Assembly (NCBI RefSeq): GCF_028368995.1
Contig: NZ_JAQNDL010000001.1
Coordinates: 62,001 to 126,000 of the forward strand
Length of the DNA: 64,000 nt
From: Nannocystis bainbridge
GTDB lineage: Bacteria; Myxococcota_A; Polyangia; Nannocystales; Nannocystaceae
Reading direction: 5' to 3'
Part shown: piece after piece, positions 56,587-64,000 of the stretch
How the letters are laid out: the number at the start of each line of letters is the position of its first letter
How positions within the stretch are numbered: the first letter of the stretch is position 1
The notes under the pieces: generated by a model
Told to the model about the DNA's origin: nothing
Databases searched by the model: none
Seen by the model: only the letters and a program-made list of their open reading frames with translations
Position numbers and translations under genes: made by a program

Positions 56587-57077
56587 TCGACGCGAGCTCG
56601 CGGGCGCACGGCGGTCAGCCGCGCCGGCCCGATCCCACGCACGCGCTGCAGTTCGTCGACGGTCGCGTACGGTCTTCCTTCGACGATCCGGCGCGCGAGC
56701 TCGGGGCCGATACCAGGCAAACTCTCGAGCTCGCTGGCAGCGGCGCGATTGAGATCGACGGGGATCGACAGCGCCTCGAGATCGTCGCCTCGCATGCGGC
56801 CCCAGCCGTCGCCGCCGGACTGCGGCGAGGCGACGGCGCACAGCGACGCGGTGGTCACGGCGTCACCGTGGGCCAGCGCGGCGGCAGGCGAGCCCGCGCC
56901 GCACAGCGCCGCGAGGTCGCGCGGCGCCTCGTCGTCGCAGCGCAGCGCTCCGTCGACCTCGACCGCGAAATCGCAGGCCGTGACCACGAGCAGCTCCGGC
57001 GCGGCCGGCCGCAACCACGCCGCCAGCACCACGACGAGCGCGGCGAGCAACGCGACTGTCGCCCCGACGCGGACCAC
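56565..57077 (-). CDS. ComEA-like helix-hairpin-helix protein
   Basis: The 170-residue protein has one N-terminal membrane segment (ATVALLAALVVVLAAWL), a middle part with Cys residues (TACDFAVEVDGALRCDDE, ALCGAG), and a C-terminal pair of helix-hairpin-helix motifs (VDLNRAAASELESLPGIGPELARRI and ATVDELQRVRGIGPARL). ComEA binds incoming DNA during natural transformation; many such proteins exist outside competence systems, so the role is not certain. The GTG start is 10 bp after lysC. The last residues, PSGQVP, come from a palindromic array. Confidence 0.82.
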   Translation of the reverse strand: MVRVGATVALLAALVVVLAAWLRPAAPELLVVTACDFAVEVDGALRCDDEAPRDLAALCGAGSPAAALAHGDAVTTASLCAVASPQSGGDGWGRMRGDDLEALSIPVDLNRAAASELESLPGIGPELARRIVEGRPYATVDELQRVRGIGPARLTAVRPRARVEPSGQVP

Positions 57078-57087
57078 CCCGACGACC

Positions 57088-58392
57088 TCAGGCGGCGCTG
57101 CTGGTCGGCCCCTCGTGGAGGCCGAACCCGGCGTGCAGGGCCCGCAGGGCCAGCTCGCCGTAGCGCTCGTGGACGACCACGGACACCTTGATCTCGGACG
57201 TCGAGACCATCTGGATGTTGATGTTCTCGCGGGCGAGGATCTCGAACGCCTTGGAGGCGACGCCGGCGTGGGTCCGCATGCCGACGCCGACGATCGAGAT
57301 CTTGCAGATGTCGGGGTCGCTGAGGATCTCCATCGGCCCGGCGCCAGGGAGGAGGTCGAGGCTGCGCAGGCCGGCGACCGCCTTCTTGAGGTCGTTCTCG
57401 GGGACGGTGAAGGTGACGTCGGTCGAGCCGCCGCGGCTGGCGTTCTGGATGATCATGTCGACGACGATGTCGGCGCCGGCGAGCGCGCCGAAGATCGAGG
57501 CGATGGTGCCCGGGACGTCGGGCACGTTGGTGAGGGTGACCTTGGCCTCGTTGCGGTCGAGGGCGACGCCGGTCACGACCGCGGACTCCAGACTCTTCTG
57601 CTCAGACACGATCCACGTCCCTTCGCTGTCGTTCAGGCTCGATCGCACGTGCACCGGCACGCCGAACTTCATGGCGAACTCGACGCTGCGGATCTGCAGC
57701 ACCTTGGCGCCGAGGCTCGCCAGCTCGAGCATCTCCTCGTAGGTGATGCGGTGGATTTTGCGCGCGCGCGGCTCGACCCGCGGGTCGGTGGTGTAGACGC
57801 CGTCGACGTCGGTCAAGATCTCGCAAGCATCGGCCTTGAGCGCTGCCGCGAGCGCGACCGCCGAGGTGTCGGAGCCGCCGCGCCCGAGCGTGGTGATGTT
57901 GCCGGCGGCGTTCAGCCCCTGAAAGCCGGCGCACACCACGACCTTGCCGGCGGTGAGCTCCTGGCGGATGCGCCCGTGGGAAAACCCGAGGATCCGCGCG
58001 TTGGTGTAGGTGCCGTCGGTCTGCAGGCCGATCTGATGGCCGACCAGCGAGATGGCCCGGCCGCCCGCGTTCTGGATCGCCATCGCCAGCAGCGCGGCGC
58101 TGACGTTCTCGCCGGTGCTCACCAGCTGATCGAGCTCGCGCTCGTGGGCGCGGTCGCCGGCCCGCTCACTGGCGAGGTACGGCCCCTTGCTGGCCCGGTC
58201 GCCCTGGCCCTCGCCCTCGCTCGCCAGCGCGTTGGCGAGGCCGATCAAGCGGTTGGTCTCGCCCGCCATCGCCGAGACGACGACGACCACGTCCTGGCCG
58301 GCGCGCTGAGTGGCGAGGGCCCGCTCGGCGACGTTGCGGATCCGCTCGAGCGTGGCGACCGAAGAGCCGCCGAATTTCTGGACGATGAGCAT
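57088..58392 (-). CDS. lysC: Aspartate kinase
   Basis: The 434-residue enzyme phosphorylates aspartate, the first step to lysine, threonine and methionine. The kinase domain begins VQKFGGSSVAT and has GRGGSDTSAVALAAAL and DVDGVYTTDPRV. Two ACT domains follow from about residue 270 (VTGVALDRNEAKVTLTNVPDVPG and CKISIVGVGMRTHAGVASKAF), which usually give feedback inhibition. An insertion of about 15 residues (SEGEGQGDRASKGPYLASERAGD) lies in the N-terminal lobe. Length is slightly above the usual 400-410. Confidence 0.97.
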   Translation of the reverse strand: MLIVQKFGGSSVATLERIRNVAERALATQRAGQDVVVVVSAMAGETNRLIGLANALASEGEGQGDRASKGPYLASERAGDRAHERELDQLVSTGENVSAALLAMAIQNAGGRAISLVGHQIGLQTDGTYTNARILGFSHGRIRQELTAGKVVVCAGFQGLNAAGNITTLGRGGSDTSAVALAAALKADACEILTDVDGVYTTDPRVEPRARKIHRITYEEMLELASLGAKVLQIRSVEFAMKFGVPVHVRSSLNDSEGTWIVSEQKSLESAVVTGVALDRNEAKVTLTNVPDVPGTIASIFGALAGADIVVDMIIQNASRGGSTDVTFTVPENDLKKAVAGLRSLDLLPGAGPMEILSDPDICKISIVGVGMRTHAGVASKAFEILARENINIQMVSTSEIKVSVVVHERYGELALRALHAGFGLHEGPTSSAA

Positions 58393-58455
58393 GGCTTTCG
58401 ATCGGGACGCGCGTCCCTCGCGGCCTTGCTGTACCGCAATTGCGGTGCGGCGGCA

Positions 58456-58695
58456 CTATTCTTTTCGCGTCTTGAACAGCGGCAGCTGGAACAGCGCCTC
58501 GGGCGCCCCGCCGTCACGACCGCCGCGCCGCCGCGCCGCCTCTTCCTCGAGGATCGTCTTGATGGCCCCGCGACAGCTGCCGCAGCCGGTGCCCGCCTCG
58601 CAGTCGTCGCCGACCTCGTCGACGCTCCGCGCCCCCCGGCGCACGCAGGCGATCACCTCGTGCTCGAAGACCGAGCTGCACTGGCACAGCAGCAC
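58456..58695 (-). CDS. BFD-like [2Fe-2S] ferredoxin
   Basis: The 79-residue protein matches bacterioferritin-associated ferredoxin-like [2Fe-2S] domains: Cys4 and Cys6 (LCQC), then Cys38 and Cys41 (TGCGSCRG). Bfd releases iron from bacterioferritin; other members serve as domains of NasB or NifU. I chose the second GTG, which leaves 7 nt to a GGAGG site; the longer frame upstream is Arg-rich and has no similarity. The C-terminal half (EEEAARRRGGRDGG...FQLPLFKTRKE) is basic. It lies 63 bp upstream of lysC. Confidence 0.85.
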   Translation of the reverse strand: MLLCQCSSVFEHEVIACVRRGARSVDEVGDDCEAGTGCGSCRGAIKTILEEEAARRRGGRDGGAPEALFQLPLFKTRKE

Positions 58696-58793
58696 CCGCA
58701 CCCCTCCGGGATACCGCAGCCGCAGCCGCCCGTCGACGCCCGTCGACGCCCGTCGGCGAGCGCGGGCGCACGCGCGCAGCCCCGCGCCGGAGC

Positions 58794-58828
58794 GGCCTGT
58801 CCGTTCGGACATGTCCCTCACGACATGT

Positions 58829-58830
<2 letters not shown>
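58794..58830. repeat. 14-bp array between pdxJ and the BFD-like gene
   Basis: Unit starts at 58796, 58810 and 58824. The pdxJ stop codon overlaps the last unit. Confidence 0.88.
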
Positions 58831-59563
<733 letters not shown>

Positions 59564-59649
59564 GCCGCGCGATAGCACCGGCGCGCGCGCTTGTCACCTC
59601 CCCTGTCGCCGGCGCCCGCCGACCTCGGCGCCGGCCCGACGCGGGCCCG

Positions 59650-59678
59650 TTGAAGCCGCGCGGCCGGGGCACTAGTCT
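59650..59678 (+). promoter_or_regulatory. Promoter TTGAAG-17-TAGTCT before a GTG start
   Basis: A good -35 and -10 at 17 bp spacing lie 6 nt before the GTG of the FAD/NAD(P)-binding protein gene, predicting a leaderless transcript. Confidence 0.65.
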
Positions 59679-59684
59679 CGCGCT

Positions 59685-61034
59685 GTGCCGTCCGCGTCCG
59701 CGCCCGCAGTCGCCGTCGTCGGCGCGGGCTTCTGCGGCGCCGCCCTCGCCTGGCACCTGGCCCGCGCCGGCGGCCCGCGGGTGACCCTGATCGACGGCCG
59801 CGGCGAGTTCGGTCCCGGCCTGGCCTATCGGACAGGCGATCCGCGCCACCTCCTCAACACCCCGGCCGGGCGGATGAGCGCGCTGGCGGACGACCCCGAG
59901 CATTTCGTCCGCTGGGCCCGGACCGGCGACCATGCAGTCGGCGGCGGCAGCTTCTTGCCGCGCGGCGTCTACGGCGACTACCTGCGCCACCTGGTGGCCG
60001 AGGCGAACGTCACCTGTCTCAAGGGCCATGTCGTGGAAGCCCGCCCGCCCGCCCCGGGCAGGTCCGCCGTGCTGGCGCTGAGCGACGGCACCGAGCTGGC
60101 CGCCGACCACGTCGTGCTCGCCGTCGGCAACCTGCCGCCGCGCCTGCCCGCCGGGCTGGGGCCGCAAGTCCGCGCCGATCCGCGCTACGTCCACGACCCG
60201 TGGACGGCGCCCGGGCCCGCGATCGCGCCGGACGCCACCGTGCTGGTCTGCGGGACAGGTCTGTCGGCGCTCGACCTCGCGCTCGGGCTGGGCGGCGCCG
60301 GCCACCGCGGCCCGATCCACCTGCTGTCGCGCCACGGCCTGTTGCCGCAGGCCCATCGCGCCCCCTCGCGGCCGCCCGAGCCGCATCCGCCCGCGTTCAC
60401 CGACTGGCCAGCCACCGCGCGCGGGAGCCTGCACGCGCTGCGAGCAGCCGCCCGCCTCGAGGCGACCCGCGACGGCGACTGGCGCGACGTGCTGGCCGAC
60501 CTGCGACCGGTGACGCAGGCGATCTGGCGCCGCTGGCCCGCGGACGAGCGCGACCGGTTCGTGCGCCACCTGCGGGTGTTCTGGGAGGCCCACCGCCACC
60601 GCGCGGCCCCGGCGACCGCGGCCGCGATCGCCGAGCTGCGCGCGGCGGGCCGCCTACAGGTCCACGCCGGGCGCGTCGTGGACATGTCCCTCGGGACAGA
60701 CGCGATCACGCTGGCGATCCGCCCGCGCGGCCGGACCGACCGCGTCCACCTGCGCGTCGCGGCGCTGCTCAACGCCACCGGCCCGTCGCCCGACCCGCGC
60801 GACGGCGCCGACCCGTTGCTGCGCGACCTGATCGCCCGCGGCCTGCTGGTGCCCGAGCCGCTCGGCGCGGCGATCACCGACGACGGCGCGGTGATCGACG
60901 CCCACGGCCGCGCCTCGAGCTGGCTGCACGCGCTCGGCGGCCTGCGCCGGCCGCAGCTGTGGGAGACGACGGCCGTGCTCGAGCTGGCGCCCCAGTGTCA
61001 GGCGCTGGCCGAGCGGCTGCGGGGCCGGCAGTGA
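59685..61034 (+). CDS. FAD/NAD(P)-binding oxidoreductase-like protein (NAD_binding_9 type)
   Basis: The 449-residue protein starts with a dinucleotide-binding fold, VAVVGAGFCGAALAWHLA, and contains the family pattern GPGLAYRTGDPRHLLNTPAGRMSAL and FLPRGVYGDYLRHL of the NAD_binding_9/COG4529 group. A second nucleotide site, VLVCGTGLSALDLALGL, lies in the middle. The C-terminal part has LLNATGPSPDPR and GAAITDDGAVID. The substrate is unknown. The GTG start is 6 nt after a TAGTCT box. Palindromic units are translated as NVTCLKGHVVEA and VDMSLGTDA on likely surface loops. Confidence 0.85.
   Translation: MPSASAPAVAVVGAGFCGAALAWHLARAGGPRVTLIDGRGEFGPGLAYRTGDPRHLLNTPAGRMSALADDPEHFVRWARTGDHAVGGGSFLPRGVYGDYLRHLVAEANVTCLKGHVVEARPPAPGRSAVLALSDGTELAADHVVLAVGNLPPRLPAGLGPQVRADPRYVHDPWTAPGPAIAPDATVLVCGTGLSALDLALGLGGAGHRGPIHLLSRHGLLPQAHRAPSRPPEPHPPAFTDWPATARGSLHALRAAARLEATRDGDWRDVLADLRPVTQAIWRRWPADERDRFVRHLRVFWEAHRHRAAPATAAAIAELRAAGRLQVHAGRVVDMSLGTDAITLAIRPRGRTDRVHLRVAALLNATGPSPDPRDGADPLLRDLIARGLLVPEPLGAAITDDGAVIDAHGRASSWLHALGGLRRPQLWETTAVLELAPQCQALAERLRGRQ
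60013..60033. repeat. Palindromic unit in the oxidoreductase-like gene
   Basis: CCTGTCT-CAAG-GGCCATGTCG is in frame and encodes TCLKGHV. A second unit, CATGTCC-CTCG-GGACAG, starts at 60683. Confidence 0.75.
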
Positions 61035-61080
61035 CGTGTCCCTCGGGGCATGTCCTCGACGACATGCCCCTTCAGACAGC
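61035..61080. repeat. 14-bp array between convergent genes
   Basis: Unit starts at 61035, 61049, 61063 and 61077. It fills the space between the stop codons of the oxidoreductase-like gene and rarA. Confidence 0.9.
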
Positions 61081-61083
61081 CTC

Positions 61084-62439
61084 TCACTCGTCTGACTCGG
61101 GCTCGCCCGTGCCTCCGCGCAGCTGCTGCAAGCGGGCCCACGCGGCCGCCTCCCACCCGCGCGGGCCCGGTTGGGCGTAGCGCTGGCCGCGGAGCGCCTC
61201 GGGCAGGTAGCTCTCGCCCCCCGGCACCACCCCGCCGTCGAAGTCGTGCGGGTACTTGTAGCCGACCCCGTACTGCGCCTCGCGCATCAACGCGGTCACG
61301 GCGTTGCGGACCGCCATCGGCACCTCGAGGCTGCCCGCGCGCATCACATCCTTGCGCGCGTTGGCGTAGGCCGTCAGGGCCGTGTTGCTCTTCGGCGCCA
61401 GCGCCAGGAACAGCGCCGCCTGCGTCAGCGGCAGCACCGCCTCGGGCATGCCGATCTGGTGGGCCGCCTGGGCCGCAGCGACCGCCAGCGGCAGCGCCTG
61501 CGGCTCGGCGTTGCCGACGTCTTCGGCGGCGAAGATCACGATCCGCCGCGCCACGAAATCGACGTCTTCGCCCGCCTCGAGCATGCGCGCCAGCCAGTAC
61601 ACCGCCGCGTCGGCGTCGCTGGCCCGCATGCTCTTGATGAAGGCCGAGACCACGTTGTAGTGCTCCTCGCCGGCCTTGTCGTAGCGCAGCGAGCGGCCTC
61701 CGACCGCCAGCTGCGCCACCTCGCGGCTCAGCTGCGTCTCGCCCTCGGGCACCAGGTCGACCGCCAGCTCGAGCGTCCCGAGCGCCCGCCGGGCGTCGCC
61801 CTGCGCCGTGTGAGCCAGCGCCGCCAGCAGCCCGTCCTCGGCCTCGAGCTTGCGCGCCCCGAGCCCGCGCTCCTCGTCGGTCAGCGCCCGCCGCAGCAGC
61901 GCCACCAGGTCGCGGACCTCGATCGGCCGCAGCTGCAGCACCCGCACCCGGCTCAGCAGCGCCGCGTTGACCTCGAAGCTCGGGTTCTCGGTCGTCGCCC
62001 CGACCAGCGCGCACACCCCGGCCTCGAGGTGCGGCAGCAGGATGTCCTGCTGCGCCTTGTTGAAGCGGTGGATCTCGTCGACGAACAGCAGCGTCCCGCG
62101 GCCCTCGTGGGCCCGGCGCCGGCGCGCGACCTCGACCACCTCGCGCAGCTCCTTGGCCCCGGCCGAGGTCGCTGACAGCACGCAGAACGCGCTCTGCGTG
62201 TGCTCGGCCAGCAGCCGCGCCAGCGTCGTCTTGCCGGTCCCGGGAGGCCCCCACAGGATCAGGCTCGGCACCCTCCCGGTGTCCGCGAGCCGTCGCAAGA
62301 TCTTCCCCGGCGCGAGCAAGTGCGTCTGCCCCACGACCTCGTCGAGGCGGCGCGGCCGCATGCGCTCGGCCAGCGGCACCAGCGTGGGGTCGCGTTGCCA
62401 GGCCCGCTCGAAGAGGTCGTCGCTCGCGTGGGACTGCAC
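61084..62439 (-). CDS. rarA: Replication-associated recombination protein A (MgsA/RarA)
   Basis: The 451-residue AAA+ ATPase acts at stalled replication forks. It begins near PLAERMRPRRLDEVVGQTHLL, with Walker A LWGPPGTGKTTLA, Walker B LLFVDEIHRFNKAQQD, sensor 1 GATTENPSFEVN, and the RarA-specific C-terminal region from EEHYNVVSAFIKSMRASDADAAVYWLARML to SNTALTAYANARKDV and YPHDFDGG. I chose the GTG at VQSHASDD, because frame further upstream is antisense to the neighbouring lipoprotein gene. It is divergent from that gene with overlapping -10 boxes. Confidence 0.96.
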   Translation of the reverse strand: MQSHASDDLFERAWQRDPTLVPLAERMRPRRLDEVVGQTHLLAPGKILRRLADTGRVPSLILWGPPGTGKTTLARLLAEHTQSAFCVLSATSAGAKELREVVEVARRRRAHEGRGTLLFVDEIHRFNKAQQDILLPHLEAGVCALVGATTENPSFEVNAALLSRVRVLQLRPIEVRDLVALLRRALTDEERGLGARKLEAEDGLLAALAHTAQGDARRALGTLELAVDLVPEGETQLSREVAQLAVGGRSLRYDKAGEEHYNVVSAFIKSMRASDADAAVYWLARMLEAGEDVDFVARRIVIFAAEDVGNAEPQALPLAVAAAQAAHQIGMPEAVLPLTQAALFLALAPKSNTALTAYANARKDVMRAGSLEVPMAVRNAVTALMREAQYGVGYKYPHDFDGGVVPGGESYLPEALRGQRYAQPGPRGWEAAAWARLQQLRGGTGEPESDE

Positions 62440-62448
62440 GGTGCGTGG

Positions 62449-62455
62449 TAGCCTA
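62449..62455. promoter_or_regulatory. Symmetric divergent -10 box TAGCCTA
   Basis: The palindromic GGTAGCCTACC (with one central base unpaired) gives TAGCCT on the plus strand, 7 nt before GTG 62462, and TAGGCT on the minus strand, 10 nt before the rarA GTG. One element may therefore drive both genes. Confidence 0.5.
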
Positions 62456-62461
62456 CCAGGC

Positions 62462-62995
62462 GTGACGCGCCGCGCCGCCCCTCCCGCGCCCGCGACCGCC
62501 CGCCGGTGGTCGACCTCGCCGCGTGCGCTGACCCTCGCGCTCGCCGTGGTCGCCGGCGTCGGGCCCGCCTGCGACGAGAAGTTCCAGTCCTTCCTCCGCA
62601 ACGCCTCCGACCGCCACGTCGAGCGCGAGAAGAAGAAGGAGACCGACGCCGATCGGGACGCCATCGAGGCGGCCGCGATCTCGCCGCCCGTGCGCGCCGC
62701 GATCGCCCTGGTCCGCACCAGCGACTACGACTTCGTCGCGGTCAAGTCCGACGGCAGCCGCAAGCGCTACAGCGGCTTCGACTTCGCCGCCATGCTCGAG
62801 ACCAAATCTCGCTGGCTCGGCCGCGGCCTCGACGAGCTGTCCGCCTGGCTCGACCAGATCGGCGGCCGCACCTTCTTCGGCGGCCGCTCCTACTTCGTCC
62901 GCTTGCCCGACGGCCGCGAGCTCAACTTCCGCAGCTGGCTCGAGGCCGAGATCGCGGCCCTGCCGACCGCCCTGCCCGCCACGGAGACCCCATGA
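62462..62995 (+). CDS. DUF5329-like lipoprotein
   Basis: The 177-residue protein has a signal peptide with lipobox VGPAC (ALTLALAVVAGVGPAC), a charged helical part (EREKKKETDADRDAI), and a C-terminal domain with VRTSDYDFV, SGFDFAAMLETKSRWLG, and GGRSYFVRLPDGRELNFRSWL. This spacing resembles DUF5329 proteins, whose function is unknown; the match is from memory and moderate. The GTG is chosen for the lipoprotein signal and the -10 box 7 nt upstream. The stop overlaps the ATG of the next gene (ATGA), so the two are coupled. Confidence 0.65.
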   Translation: MTRRAAPPAPATARRWSTSPRALTLALAVVAGVGPACDEKFQSFLRNASDRHVEREKKKETDADRDAIEAAAISPPVRAAIALVRTSDYDFVAVKSDGSRKRYSGFDFAAMLETKSRWLGRGLDELSAWLDQIGGRTFFGGRSYFVRLPDGRELNFRSWLEAEIAALPTALPATETP

Positions 62996-63384
62996 CCGCA
63001 AAGATTGGCATCATCCTCGCCGGCCTCCTCGGCATGCTCGGCGTCGCCGCCGGAGCCTTCGGCGCCCACGGCCTGCGCGACCGCGTCGGCCCGCGCGAGC
63101 TCGAGATCTGGAACACCGGCGCGCACTACCAGCAGGTCCACGCCGTCGTCCTCCTGGCCGTCGCCCTGTGGGCCCTGTCCGCCTCGACCCGCGGCGAGCC
63201 GGTCGCCCTCCACGGCGTCGCCATGTCGCTGTTCGTCGCCGGCATCGCCATCTTCTCCGGCACCCTCTACGCCATCACCCTCGGCGGCCCGCGGATCCTC
63301 GGCGCCGTCACCCCGCTGGGCGGCCTGTGCCTGCTCGCCGGGTGGCTGACGATCGTCGTCCTCGGCCTGCGTCAGGTCGGGTAG
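62992..63384 (+). CDS. DUF423 family membrane protein
   Basis: The 130-residue protein has four predicted membrane segments and the DUF423 pattern: GLLGMLGVAAGAFGAHGLRD near the N-terminus, HYQQVHAVVLLAVAL, and the C-terminal LYAITLGGPRILGAVTPLGGLCLLAGW. Homologues (YgdD) are common inner-membrane proteins of unknown function. It is translationally coupled to the DUF5329-like gene and followed by a palindromic array. Confidence 0.94.
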   Translation: MTAKIGIILAGLLGMLGVAAGAFGAHGLRDRVGPRELEIWNTGAHYQQVHAVVLLAVALWALSASTRGEPVALHGVAMSLFVAGIAIFSGTLYAITLGGPRILGAVTPLGGLCLLAGWLTIVVLGLRQVG

Positions 63385-63468
63385 CGGCCCGCTCGACCGG
63401 AGCCCGCCGCTTCGGCCCGCGTCTGGCAGCCGGTCGGCCTGTATCGACCTGCCGGCCGTACTTCGAGA

Positions 63469-63551
63469 CATGTTCTATCGAACATGTCTCGAAGAGCATG
63501 CGCATGAAGACATGCTCTCATGCGCATGTCCCGGGGGCCATGCTCCTGTCA
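63469..63551. repeat. Six-unit 14-bp array with compensating base changes
   Basis: Unit starts at 63469, 63483, 63497, 63511, 63525 and 63539. The first two form a 22-bp perfect palindrome with arms GACATGTTC and GAACATGTC around TATC, so both arms carry the same change from GGACATGTCC. Other units use CATGCGC and CATGCTC. Confidence 0.93.
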
Positions 63552-63589
63552 CGCGCGTCGCGCCTCCGGAGCGCGCGCCGGCCCGTCGC

Positions 63590-64000
63590 TCAGTCGACCC
63601 CGCAGTAGCGCAGCGCGCAGGTCGGCGGCGCAGGCAGCTTGTACATCACGAACGGCCCGCAATTCTGCACCGCGATCGGGACCTTGAAGTGGCAGCTCTC
63701 GCCCTCCCAGTGGAAGCAGACCTCGCGCGCCACCACCCCGTCGGCGGGGCCCGGATCGGTCCCGCTGAGCCACCCGGGCGCGTGCGTCCCGCACGAGAAC
63801 TGCGGCGGCGCCGTGGTCGGCATGCGCCGCCCGGCCGAGCCGACGAAGCGCGACCACTGGCCCTCGGCCGGCAGATCCAGGTCGCACTCGACCTCCTCGA
63901 TCTGCGACGCCACGTTGCGCCCCGGCTGCGCCAGCGCGACCGCCTGCCCGCACTCGCCTGGTAGGTCCTCGGTCACGCACCCGTTGCAGCCGTCGCCGGG
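63590..64000 (-). CDS. D8C (uromodulin/GP2-like) domain protein, C-terminal part (cut by window end)
   Basis: The frame enters from the right edge with PGDGCNGCVTEDLPGECG, which resembles the Cys-rich repeats found elsewhere in the window, and runs 136 residues to its TGA. The last 90 residues match the D8C pattern of animal uromodulin, GP2 and OIT3: CGTHAPGWLSGTDP, DGVVAREVCFHWEG, IAVQNCGPFVMYKL and PPTCALRYC, with eight Cys. In animals the domain is extracellular. Here it is probably a secreted or surface protein; the N-terminus, and thus the anchor, is outside the window. The similarity is from memory of the motif. Confidence 0.72.
   Translation of the reverse strand, partial: PGDGCNGCVTEDLPGECGQAVALAQPGRNVASQIEEVECDLDLPAEGQWSRFVGSAGRRMPTTAPPQFSCGTHAPGWLSGTDPGPADGVVAREVCFHWEGESCHFKVPIAVQNCGPFVMYKLPAPPTCALRYCGVD

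Noticed and set aside
63469..63490. LexA-like box (GAAC...GTTC) in the last array
   Set aside because: The GTTC and GAAC parts belong to opposite ends of a 14-bp-period unit and do not form GAAC-N4-GTTC; the position is after a gene, not before an SOS gene.

Overview
The window is very GC-rich chromosomal DNA that most resembles a myxobacterium of the Nannocystis/Plesiocystis type. The reasons are the many lipoproteins with Thr/Ser-rich linkers, Cys-rich DUF4215-type repeats joined to choice-of-anchor L domains, a pseudo-receiver/coiled-coil protein of the FrzS/AglZ type, and a D8C-type domain. This assignment is inference from gene content. I see no rRNA, tRNA, CRISPR array, insertion sequence, integrase or phage gene.

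Layout. 0-7.2 kb: maltodextrin uptake (LamB-like porin, lipoprotein GH13 amylase, MalK ATPase, a MalE-MalF fusion, MalG). 7.4-13.8 kb: S9 peptidase lipoprotein, CLC chloride channel with CBS and RCK_C domains, DUF985 cupin, orphan ExbD-like protein. 14-22.2 kb: thioredoxin-like ferredoxin, a Clp-type double AAA protein with an altered first Walker A, a pseudo-receiver coiled-coil protein, HflX, UppP. 22.3-31 kb: lipoproteins, QueA, HEAT-like and MEMO-family proteins, a TetR repressor and an HU-type protein. 31-43.8 kb, minus strand: one long co-directional run yceD-rpmF-plsX-fabD-fabG-acpP-fabF-rpiB-nrdR-ribD-ribE-ribBX-coaBC-udg, linking fatty-acid, flavin and CoA synthesis. 43.9-48 kb: a 1,352-residue protein built of short beta-hairpin-like repeats. 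48.4-56.3 kb: four tandem paralogous lipoproteins, each with its own promoter and terminator. 56.5-64 kb: ComEA-like protein, LysC, BFD-like ferredoxin, PdxJ, an FAD/NAD(P)-binding protein, RarA, a DUF5329-like lipoprotein, DUF423 and a D8C-domain protein cut by the window end.

The most unusual signal is a dispersed repeat that standard annotation would miss. It is the 10-bp palindrome GGACATGTCC and close variants, separated by variable 4-bp spacers, so arrays have an exact 14-bp period. It occurs at about 45-50 places, both between genes and inside reading frames. In frames, three units (42 bp) give a 14-residue protein repeat, placed at termini, linkers or loops; the clearest case is a roughly 75-residue insertion in UppP. 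It is absent from the four-paralog block. Other regulatory patterns seen are TANNNT boxes 6-8 nt before the start codons of seven genes (probable leaderless transcripts), a shared promoter on all four paralogs, and operator-like inverted repeats before the HU and TetR genes.
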